Origin: an uncultured Colwellia sp.
GTDB lineage: Bacteria; Pseudomonadota; Gammaproteobacteria; Enterobacterales; Alteromonadaceae
Length of the DNA stretch: 41,448 bases
Assembly (NCBI GenBank): GCA_913049915.1
Contig: CAJWZC010000026.1
Coordinates: 1 to 41,448, forward strand
Direction of reading: 5' to 3'
A program made the position numbers and the translations under genes. Numbering within the stretch: the first letter of the stretch is position 1; the number at the start of each line of letters is the position of its first letter. Positions 8,972 through 15,376 of the stretch are shown one piece after another. The notes beneath the pieces are model-generated. The model did not search any database. It saw only the letters and a program-made list of their open reading frames with translations, and was not told the origin of the DNA.

Positions 8972-9310
8972 TTAATTATCTCGATCATCATTTGCCAAAT
9001 TTATATACGTGATTAAGTCATCCATCAACTTTTTTTTGATTTCTAACTGATCCTCGGCTTGTAATTGATATTTGTCAGCAAGAAGTTGGTAGTCACTAGG
9101 AGCCAAGCTCACGGTTAGGCGAGGGCGCTTAGGCCTTTTGTTTATCGGTAAACCTAAAATATCACGAATTTGATCAGACGGACTTAAACCCGCATCGAGC
9201 GCCTGCTTACGAATTGACAGTTGGATCTTTTCGTCCATATCAAAAGCGACTTGTACTGCTTTTATCGCTTTAACAGATGATTGCCATTTCTCAGGTATTT
9301 TTCTCGCCAT
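8972..9310 (-). CDS. Small basic protein, possible tandem ribbon-helix-helix DNA binder
   Basis: A 112-residue protein with GGAAG 5 bases before its ATG. I do not recognise a named family. Two segments each look like a strand followed by two helices: VAFDMDEKIQLSIRKQALD followed by SPSDQIRDIL (about residues 22-52), and RLTVSLAPSDYQLLADKYQL (about residues 63-83). Strand-helix-helix with alternating residues in the strand is the pattern of ribbon-helix-helix (MetJ/Arc) proteins, so a DNA-binding or antitoxin-like role is plausible. The linker NKRPKRPRL is strongly basic. It is the last gene of the PspA/DUF350 cluster, 36 bases after the DUF2491 gene. If it binds DNA, the repeated palindrome upstream of cluster genes is a natural candidate site. 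This is inference. Confidence 0.55.
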   Translation of the reverse strand: MARKIPEKWQSSVKAIKAVQVAFDMDEKIQLSIRKQALDAGLSPSDQIRDILGLPINKRPKRPRLTVSLAPSDYQLLADKYQLQAEDQLEIKKKLMDDLITYINLANDDRDN

Positions 9311-9346
9311 AGTAGCTTCCGAATTCTTTGTGAGTAACCTTAGTGA

Positions 9347-9988
9347 TTAACTTGCTGGATACATATCAGTGATGTCAGTAAGAGGCCTAAATAAAGTTAA
9401 GCAGACTTCAGTATCGCCATCTTGCCAGACTTCAACATCAACACCTTTGCTTTGGTCTTCATTATAGAGGCAGTATAACTCAAATTGCTCACCACTATCT
9501 TTTCCTTCATAGGCTGACAGGTTTTCACTACGATGATCTTTACGGTGAAAAAAGCCAACTTTAGCGAAAACATCTTGTTTATATTGCTTGCTACTCCACA
9601 TAGAGGTAATTTTGGAGTCTGCTTTTTTCTCTAAAAAAGCTTCTCCTGGTTCATCAAATACTTCTGCAAAACGTTCTAAATCGAACAAGGCTTCGACATC
9701 TTCATGGTGAATTTTTAATGATAATTTTAGCTCGGTAATATCATCGACTTCCAATGATAAAAAGATCTCTAAGGCGTTAGTACCAACCAAGGCCCATTCT
9801 GTTTGTATCATGTTTTCAAATTCATAACTATTAACAGCTTTTACTTGAAAATCTTGCCCACGTAATGATTCAGGTAAGGCAAAGCTATCTGTTAAAACAA
9901 TAATATCACCAACTAATAATTGATTAACTTGAGTTAGTTTTCTTGGTTCGTTAGATGATTTATTAAATATTTTTTTAAAAAAATTCAT
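9347..9988 (-). CDS. yjfK: DUF2491 protein, YjfK-like
   Basis: A 213-residue soluble protein with no signal peptide or membrane segment, of normal length for DUF2491 (E. coli YjfK). Family-like features are the early LLVGDIIVLTDSFALPESL stretch and the C-terminal YEGKDSGEQFELYCLYNEDQ, and acidic residues dominate. Its function is not known. In E. coli yjfK follows the PspA-family gene yjfJ, and the same order is found here. The 118-base gap between them contains two hairpins, so expression may be lower than that of the PspA gene. AGG stands 7 bases before the ATG. Family assignment rests on similarity I recognise plus the conserved neighbourhood. Confidence 0.75.
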   Translation of the reverse strand: MNFFKKIFNKSSNEPRKLTQVNQLLVGDIIVLTDSFALPESLRGQDFQVKAVNSYEFENMIQTEWALVGTNALEIFLSLEVDDITELKLSLKIHHEDVEALFDLERFAEVFDEPGEAFLEKKADSKITSMWSSKQYKQDVFAKVGFFHRKDHRSENLSAYEGKDSGEQFELYCLYNEDQSKGVDVEVWQDGDTEVCLTLFRPLTDITDMYPAS

Positions 9989-10038
9989 AAGATACCTGGT
10001 GTGGTGCGGGCGCTAGTTAATACAAAGTAAAAAATTAG

Positions 10039-10056
10039 CTGAGTATATGTACTCAG
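10039..10056. other. Short perfect hairpin in the PspA-DUF2491 gap
   Basis: CTGAGTA and TACTCAG flank a four-base loop (TATG). There is no T-run; it may stabilise the transcript end or act as a protein site. Its function is unknown. Confidence 0.4.
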
Positions 10057-10071
10057 TTAATACTTAGTAAA

Positions 10072-10098
10072 AAGCCAACTAAATTATTTAGCTGGCTT
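10072..10098 (-). terminator. Terminator-like hairpin after the PspA-family gene
   Basis: On the minus strand AAGCCAGCTAAA pairs with TTTAGTTGGCTT (one G-T pair) and is followed by TTT, giving a five-base T-run. It lies directly after the PspA gene stop and before the DUF2491 gene, so it could attenuate read-through within the cluster. Confidence 0.5.
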
Positions 10099-10106
10099 AA
10101 GTCAGT

Positions 10107-10796
10107 TTACTTTTGTTTAGCTTTTAAACGCTCTAGTACTGAATTAGCACTATTGTCTTGTGAACCAATACCAGCGGCTTTTAATTGCGCTTGCAGTGAA
10201 GAATCAGAGTCTTCAGAATCAAGTAATTCAGCTGCCTTCATTTTATCATCAAACTTCTGCTGTTTAGCTTTAATGCGCTCTAATGAATCTTTGGCGCTTA
10301 ATAACTTAGAATTACTTGATGAAAAGTTATCAGTAATTGCTGATGTTGCTTTTTGTACACTTTCCGTGGTTTTAACCATAGAAAGTTGACGTTTATGTTC
10401 AGCAACTTGGCGTTCACTCTTCTTAACTAAGTCTTTCAAACGATCAGCACTACCACTGAAACTATCGTGGGCTTGTTGTTGATCAGCTAAAGTACTTTCT
10501 AAGTTAGCAATTTTTTCTGCGACAGCAAGTGCTAAGGTTTCATCACCCTTTTCAAGTGCTTGTGCAACATAACCTTCATGCTCTATAATTTCACGAGTTA
10601 AGCGATCAATCTCACGTTTTGCTGCCATTTGTTCAGCCATAACGCCAGTTAAATCACGTTTTGCTTTGGTAAGATGATTACCTGCATCACGAATTTCTTG
10701 TTCAAAAATACGGGTTGCATTAGCATCAATGATTGCTTCGCCTGCTTCTGATGCGCCGCCACGAATTGCGGTCATAATTTTTTTAAATATACTCAT
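10107..10796 (-). CDS. yjfJ: PspA/IM30-family protein, YjfJ-like
   Basis: A 229-residue, almost wholly helical protein: MSIFKKIMTAIRGGASEAGE is the amphipathic N-terminal helix typical of PspA/IM30. A long coiled-coil follows to about residue 170 with charged heptads. The C-terminal part (SVLERLKAKQK) is a short separate helix. PspA-family proteins assemble into ESCRT-III-like polymers on the inner membrane and help keep it intact under stress (family knowledge). This is the YjfJ branch rather than the classical pspABC operon member, judged from its neighbours: DUF2170 before it and DUF2491 after it, as in E. coli. A strong AGGAG lies 6 bases before the ATG. No PspF/PspB/PspC genes are present in the window. 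Confidence 0.88.
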   Translation of the reverse strand: MSIFKKIMTAIRGGASEAGEAIIDANATRIFEQEIRDAGNHLTKAKRDLTGVMAEQMAAKREIDRLTREIIEHEGYVAQALEKGDETLALAVAEKIANLESTLADQQQAHDSFSGSADRLKDLVKKSERQVAEHKRQLSMVKTTESVQKATSAITDNFSSSNSKLLSAKDSLERIKAKQQKFDDKMKAAELLDSEDSDSSLQAQLKAAGIGSQDNSANSVLERLKAKQK

Positions 10797-10844
10797 TATT
10801 AACTCCTAACTAGGGTATCAAGTGACTGTAAATTATTTATTTAA

Positions 10845-11258
10845 CTAAAGTAAGTAATCACTCATATCATCAATCACTTCAATGGCATTGTTGCTTAATA
10901 CCGCTAATTCATGTTCAACATCGGTAAAACTTGAACTAATAGATAAAGCGCCAAAGACTACATATTTATCACCAATTTTTGAAAATGATGATAAAGGCAT
11001 TGGGATATTCATTTCTAACATACTTTCATGCATTGCATTAATACAATCGGGTTTAACTTCTTCTGTACCCCATAAGTAACTGATACAAATTATCTGATCT
11101 TCTGTTACTGAAACAAAAATGGGTAACTCTTCACGGCCTAAAATACTAATTTGCAGCACGTCAACTTCGCCAGATATTGGTTGGCAATCAAAGCTCATTC
11201 CTGTGTCTGAATTATCTGCCAAGCTGTTTAAGTGATCGGCTATAGTATGAATATTCAT
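10845..11258 (-). CDS. yjfI: DUF2170 protein, YjfI-like
   Basis: The longest reading frame starts at 11303, but that ATG lies inside a palindrome and lacks a ribosome-binding site. The ATG at 11258, with AGGA 5 bases upstream, gives 137 residues beginning MNIHTIADHLNSL, the family's usual length. It has no membrane segment. Recognisable DUF2170 stretches are REELPIFVSVTEDQIICISYL and the C-terminal half (PLSSFSKIGDKYVVFGALS). The function is unknown; the gene regularly precedes a PspA-family gene, as here, with a 48-base gap. A pair of palindromes lies 40-95 bases upstream and probably contains its promoter and control site. Confidence 0.78.
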   Translation of the reverse strand: MNIHTIADHLNSLADNSDTGMSFDCQPISGEVDVLQISILGREELPIFVSVTEDQIICISYLWGTEEVKPDCINAMHESMLEMNIPMPLSSFSKIGDKYVVFGALSISSSFTDVEHELAVLSNNAIEVIDDMSDYLL

Positions 11259-11298
11259 GTATTTCCTATCCTTCTTTTCTTTAGTGAAAAAGTTAGAT

Positions 11299-11353
11299 GA
11301 CATATTATGTCGTCTGAGTTAAATTTAACATCTTGACATATTATGTCAAGATG
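11299..11353 (-). promoter_or_regulatory. Two palindromic operator candidates upstream of the DUF2170 gene
   Basis: GACATATTATGTC occurs at 11299-11311 and again at 11335-11347. The second copy is the core of a perfect 25-base palindrome (11329-11353; 12-base arms CATCTTGACATA). Its minus-strand arm supplies a consensus -35 TTGACA (11349-11344), with a weaker -10 candidate TAAATT 16 bases on (11327-11322). The first copy would then sit just after the transcription start. This arrangement fits a repressor site. The same 13-mer recurs at 15330-15342. Confidence 0.6.
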
Positions 11354-11463
11354 TTTTTATAAACTAATTGTAATCATTTTATAAATAGTGATTACCGGTA
11401 TTACAAAATAGTACTTATTTAGCTTATCGCAATTATTTTGATTACAACCTTTTAATTCAATCT

Positions 11464-13170
11464 TTAATTTAAGTTTTGTTGGTCTTGCCAAGCCTGTTGA
11501 TGTAACTGATAAATGGTATGGCTACCTAATATATTAATACTAATATTTTCTTTATTTTGATAAAAATTATTAGGAAAAATAAAAGCCGCTTTTAATATAG
11601 CTAAATTTAACCATTGATGAGTTACGGGAAGCTTAGTTAATTTTTTTAATCTCGTTAAGGGGCTAGCGCCACTCTTAGAGGCAATGGTCCAACCCCATTC
11701 GCCAAAACTTGGCACATTATCGTGGTATTGCTCTACATGGGAGAATTTAGCCGCTGCTAAAGTCTTTCCAATAGAAATGAATGAGTCTTTTGCATGATAT
11801 GGGCTAGTTGATTGAATCGCGATTAAACCATCACCTGAGAGTAATAGCTTAAGCCGAGCATAAAAGTTTACCGAATAGAGCTTGTTAAGGTCTGGGTGAC
11901 TTGGATCAGGTAAGTCAACAATAATGGCGTCGAATACTTGTCTATCTTTAAGCAATTGGTTAATGGCAATAAAAGCATCTGCGGGAATAATGGTTACACG
12001 TTCATCCTGCAAACTCTGTTTATTCAAGTGTAATATTTGACTTGCTAAACGAGGATTTACTAGACCTGTTGGCTGCTTAAATATATTAATCAACTCACTG
12101 TCTAAATCGATTAAGGTTACGCTTTTAGGATTATATTTCAAAACATCCCTTAAGGCTAAACCGTCACCACCACCAATAATAAGAATATTTTCATGTCGGG
12201 CTGAGCCTGCCATAACTGGCGCTACAAGATAATCATGATAAATATGCTCATCAATGGACGAAAACTGTAAGCGACCATTTAAATAAAAATTGATTATATT
12301 ATTTTGGTTAAGCCCCATATGACGTTCAGTAAAAGTTAGCTGTTGATAACGCGTTTTATCAGTATGCACAACTTTATCGAGATAAAGTAAGCTATTCATC
12401 TGATTAAGCCAATGATTACCATAATTAAACATTAATACAATGACTAAGGCTAAAGCACAATGTAAAGCGACAAATGTTTTACGCCAATTAAGGTATTGCC
12501 AATAACGTAGAATAAAAAAGGCACCCGCAATAAGATTTAAACTTGCGGTTATTGCCGCGGCCTTGCTGATATCGATACTCAATAAGAAGATAACCCAGAT
12601 AGCAGCGCCGACACCGGCACCAACATAATCTGCGCCATAAATAGTGCCTAAATTATTGGCAAGATGCTGTTTATGAATACTCTCTCGAATACGAGCAATC
12701 AATGGGATCTCCATACCAATAAAAAACCCAAGAATTGCGCCAAAGAAATAGGGACTTTTAAAGGCTAACCAACTTAATTGTTTGAACAGCCCACCCTGTG
12801 GTTTCATATCTGGCGGCAGAGACAACATATCAGCAATTAGCTGTGGAAATGTTTGGGTAATAGCAATTAAACCACCAATAATCAATATGGCTGAGCTACC
12901 TACTAAAGCAATAATTAGCTCTAACCAGACAAAACCATTAAAAGCACAACGCACTTTTCGGGCAGCAAAAGCGCCAAGTCCCATTGACACTATCATTAAT
13001 CCAATCATGGTATAGATAGTGCTTTCCATGACACCTAATACTCGTCCGGCGTAATGAGAGAGTAAATACTCATAAATTAGCCCACAACCAGCTAGCACTG
13101 CCATGGTTAAAATAAGCAGAATGTCGTCAAGTAAGTGAGATTGTTCTTGAGATAAAGTATTTTTTGGCAT
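11464..13170 (-). CDS. Membrane-fused spermidine synthase-like aminopropyltransferase
   Basis: A 568-residue protein in two parts. Residues 15-255 hold about seven hydrophobic helices with small-residue motifs (GADYVGAGVGAAIW). Residues 260-520 are a spermidine/spermine synthase fold with YLNGRLQFSSIDEHIYHDYL, GGGDGLALRDVL (residues 333-344, the decarboxylated-SAM binding loop), VTLIDLDSEL, and VDLPDPSHP at 418-426 where the catalytic Asp is expected. Soluble SpeE makes spermidine from putrescine; membrane-fused members are a distinct branch whose substrate is not settled. Association of such enzymes with DUF350 and PspA-family genes is known from comparative genomics. There is no good ribosome-binding site before the ATG, and a strong hairpin precedes the gene, so its expression may differ from its neighbours. 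Confidence 0.85.
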   Translation of the reverse strand: MPKNTLSQEQSHLLDDILLILTMAVLAGCGLIYEYLLSHYAGRVLGVMESTIYTMIGLMIVSMGLGAFAARKVRCAFNGFVWLELIIALVGSSAILIIGGLIAITQTFPQLIADMLSLPPDMKPQGGLFKQLSWLAFKSPYFFGAILGFFIGMEIPLIARIRESIHKQHLANNLGTIYGADYVGAGVGAAIWVIFLLSIDISKAAAITASLNLIAGAFFILRYWQYLNWRKTFVALHCALALVIVLMFNYGNHWLNQMNSLLYLDKVVHTDKTRYQQLTFTERHMGLNQNNIINFYLNGRLQFSSIDEHIYHDYLVAPVMAGSARHENILIIGGGDGLALRDVLKYNPKSVTLIDLDSELINIFKQPTGLVNPRLASQILHLNKQSLQDERVTIIPADAFIAINQLLKDRQVFDAIIVDLPDPSHPDLNKLYSVNFYARLKLLLSGDGLIAIQSTSPYHAKDSFISIGKTLAAAKFSHVEQYHDNVPSFGEWGWTIASKSGASPLTRLKKLTKLPVTHQWLNLAILKAAFIFPNNFYQNKENISINILGSHTIYQLHQQAWQDQQNLN

Positions 13171-13247
13171 GTAAGTTAATCGTTAATAAGTAGTAGTAAG
13201 TCGTATTGGGAGAAATAGCAGGAAGCTTTAATCGTTTTTAAAAATAA

Positions 13248-13281
13248 ACACCGCCATTGTCTGATAACACGATGGCGGTGT
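13248..13281 (-). terminator. Strong hairpin between DUF350 and aminopropyltransferase genes
   Basis: ACACCGCCAT (13248-13257) and ATGGCGGTGT (13272-13281) form a perfect GC-rich 10-bp stem around a 14-base loop. On the minus strand it is followed by TTATTTTTAAAAA. It could be a terminator or attenuator splitting the cluster into two transcripts. Confidence 0.6.
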
Positions 13282-13308
13282 ATTGAGTTAATTAAATTGA
13301 CAGATAAA

Positions 13309-14211
13309 TTATGCCATAAGTGCCGTTAATATTAAGGCGATAGCAATACTTGTCGCCATTTCTATACTCGCTACACCAATATTATGTTGCTGATCAACTT
13401 CTTCAACTAGATTGATACCCCAAAGCACAATACGTTTAGCCAAGGCGGTAAGTAGAGCTACAATTAGTGTCATAACAACACCAAACACTAACCAACCAAG
13501 TAAATTAACAACTAAAGTTTCAGGGCTATAGGTCAGGAAGTGACTAGCTGCAGTTACTGCTAAGGCTGTACTAATAACCTGGCCACTATAGCGAATCGCT
13601 AACGCAAGCTGGCCATTACTAAATGCTTCTTGCAAACAATCTTCTTGATTATTTTTAGCATATTGCTTCTCACGAAGTCGAGTTACTATGATTAAAACGG
13701 TCTGCGCCACAATAAAACCACTAGTGATAGCGATAAATGTGCTGAAATCTAAACCATCTACCCATAGTAATACTGCACGAATAATTATCGCTGTAGCAAT
13801 AGCACCGGCAGCATCAATAATACCAATAGTGAGGTTTTTTTCTATAATTAGCGCATTTTTATCTAAATGTTGTAGCGCTACTTTATCTTGGATAACACGA
13901 CCAATCTTTATAAGTAATAAACCATAACCGCCGTAAGCGAGCATACCAATAGCTTCCATAGAATAACTACTTGCAGCTTCTCCGGTAATTGCGCCAGTAA
14001 GAACTATACCAAGGGCTAGTACGCTACCAGCAACACTGATACCAAAAGCAAAGTTATCTTCTTTGGCCAATTCTTCTGTACTGTTAACCTTTGCACTGAT
14101 ACCTGAAAGGAATCGCATAGCGCCTAATAACAAAATGGCTATAGAAACATCAATGGCCAAATAAGCGAGTAAGTCTTGATTAACACCAACGAGTTCGATG
14201 AATGTGTTCAT
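13309..14211 (-). CDS. DUF350 integral membrane protein, YjfL-like (duplicated)
   Basis: A 300-residue protein with about eight hydrophobic helices. The DUF350 pattern appears twice: EDNFAFGISVAGSVLALGIV (about residues 50-70) and QQHNIGVASIEMATSIAIAL (about residues 275-293). Each is an acidic-polar entry into a small-residue helix, so the protein looks like two fused four-helix units, about twice the length of single-unit E. coli YjfL. The function is unknown; it is an inner-membrane protein. It is preceded after 42 bases by the lipoprotein gene. AGGAA lies about 10 bases before the ATG. The DUF350 assignment is confident; the duplication is read directly from the repeated motif. Confidence 0.8.
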   Translation of the reverse strand: MNTFIELVGVNQDLLAYLAIDVSIAILLLGAMRFLSGISAKVNSTEELAKEDNFAFGISVAGSVLALGIVLTGAITGEAASSYSMEAIGMLAYGGYGLLLIKIGRVIQDKVALQHLDKNALIIEKNLTIGIIDAAGAIATAIIIRAVLLWVDGLDFSTFIAITSGFIVAQTVLIIVTRLREKQYAKNNQEDCLQEAFSNGQLALAIRYSGQVISTALAVTAASHFLTYSPETLVVNLLGWLVFGVVMTLIVALLTALAKRIVLWGINLVEEVDQQHNIGVASIEMATSIAIALILTALMA

Positions 14212-14253
14212 AATTTTGTTGTTCCTATTCTTTTTTTATAGTCGACTTATTCG

Positions 14254-15246
14254 TTACTTCCCGCGTCTAAAACCGCGTGATGTGTTGCTATTAGAGTTCC
14301 TAAAACTAGAGTTTTTACTATTTTTAGATTTACTGGCGTAATTACTCTTTTTCACATTATTAGTGCGAAAGCGATTAGAACTTGTTTGCGCTGTTTTACT
14401 TTGGCCAGATAAACTCGATGATCCTGTTCTGTTTTTACTATATGGGCTAGTAAATTTTTGTCCGCGACGAGTAAATGATTTTTTAGTACGGGTATCAAGG
14501 GATGTTTGTTTTTTTAACTGGCTCGGAGAGCTGTAACGTGTCCTACCATAATCGTTGTAGTAGCTATAATTACGCTGTCTACCCCAATCATTATAAGAGG
14601 TACGTCGACCAAACATGTCACCCATCATGGAGTACATGCCATACCAAGCCCAAAAAGACATGCCATTACTACCTGTTTGCCAGTTACCATAACTTGGATT
14701 ACCAATTAACTGCTCACCGGTACCAAAGTCTTGAGCATTGTTGGCTTGTTGACTTTGCGATTTCGATAATGAGTTTATACGTGGTAGTTGACCATCAGAC
14801 ATATCAGCCAATACATTAAGAGGATCACTTAATGCATCTGAATATAGAACGGGATCTGCTGCTTGGTAAATATTAAGTAACTCATTGTAAAGCGCCTGTG
14901 AAGATTCAAACATTTTTGGCTGAGTCTTGGCAGTATTAATCCTATCTAATAGCGCTTTATACATAGGGCCATTAGTGGAAGCATCTTTACGGAATTCATT
15001 AATCAATGGCGCTAAATTAGCTTTATTAACCATTATTTTATCAGCATATTGGTTGATTAAGCTGGCATTGCGAACTTGGCCACTATTTAACGCATCACCT
15101 AACTGAGTAACTCTTTGCTCAGTTATTGGTAATTGTTGTTCGATTTGCTCTTTTACTGGATCACCACAGCCAGCTAAGCTAACCGTGGTAATTATGATCA
15201 AGAGTAATAAAAAAGGTGTTTTTAGTAAGTGCATTTCTGCCATCAT
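14254..15246 (-). CDS. Lipoprotein of unknown function with a basic low-complexity tail
   Basis: A 330-residue protein. The start is one of three nearby ATGs (15246, 15243, 15234) after AAGGAG; the choice does not affect the mature protein. A hydrophobic signal ends in the lipobox SLAGC, with Cys27 as the lipid-modified residue. Residues 28-160 are a probably helical domain. From about 170 on the chain becomes Gly/Tyr/Trp-rich (NGMSFWAWYGMYSMMGDMFG) and then a long Ser/Asn/Arg/Lys-rich tail ending RGFRRGK. I do not recognise a family; E. coli yjf clusters carry a DUF1190 lipoprotein in an equivalent role, but this sequence lacks its cysteine pattern. It is the first gene of the cluster, downstream of a consensus-like promoter. 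Retention in the inner or outer membrane is undecided. Confidence 0.72.
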   Translation of the reverse strand: MMAEMHLLKTPFLLLLIIITTVSLAGCGDPVKEQIEQQLPITEQRVTQLGDALNSGQVRNASLINQYADKIMVNKANLAPLINEFRKDASTNGPMYKALLDRINTAKTQPKMFESSQALYNELLNIYQAADPVLYSDALSDPLNVLADMSDGQLPRINSLSKSQSQQANNAQDFGTGEQLIGNPSYGNWQTGSNGMSFWAWYGMYSMMGDMFGRRTSYNDWGRQRNYSYYNDYGRTRYSSPSQLKKQTSLDTRTKKSFTRRGQKFTSPYSKNRTGSSSLSGQSKTAQTSSNRFRTNNVKKSNYASKSKNSKNSSFRNSNSNTSRGFRRGK

Positions 15247-15286
15247 CTCCTTAAAAATGCTATGTTATCGAAATAATTAAATTAAT

Positions 15287-15342
15287 ATTAACGACTAAGC
15301 ATAGACAATTGTCAATTAATACCATTAACGACATATTATGTC
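15287..15342. promoter_or_regulatory. Divergent promoter region of the PspA/DUF350 cluster and glnE, with palindromes
   Basis: On the minus strand, TTGACA (15315-15310) and GTTAAT (15292-15287) are 17 bases apart and lead to the lipoprotein gene. On the plus strand, TTGTCA (15309-15314) and CATATT (15332-15337), also 17 apart, lead to glnE. GACAATTGTC (15304-15313) is a perfect palindrome shared by both -35 elements. GACATATTATGTC (15330-15342), the 13-mer also found at 11299 and 11335, covers the glnE -10 candidate. A protein bound there could affect both genes. Promoter calls are by eye. Confidence 0.5.
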
Positions 15343-15376
15343 TATAGGCAAGGCTTGTTTAATAGAAGGAATTCTT

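Noticed and set aside
10153-10389. 78-codon plus-strand frame
   Set aside because: Antisense of the PspA-family gene; its composition is explained by the coding strand.
11259-11303. N-terminal extension of the DUF2170 gene
   Set aside because: The ATG at 11303 sits inside the palindrome and lacks a ribosome-binding site, while the ATG at 11258 has AGGA in place.
8972-15246. Classical sigma-54 psp operon (pspF-pspABC)
   Set aside because: No PspF, PspB or PspC gene and no sigma-54 promoter pattern (TGGCAC-N5-TTGCA) upstream; the gene set is the yjf type.
15338-15376. ATG start for glnE at 15338
   Set aside because: It lies within the 13-bp palindrome and has no ribosome-binding site; the GTG at 15377 has AAGGA 6 bases upstream.
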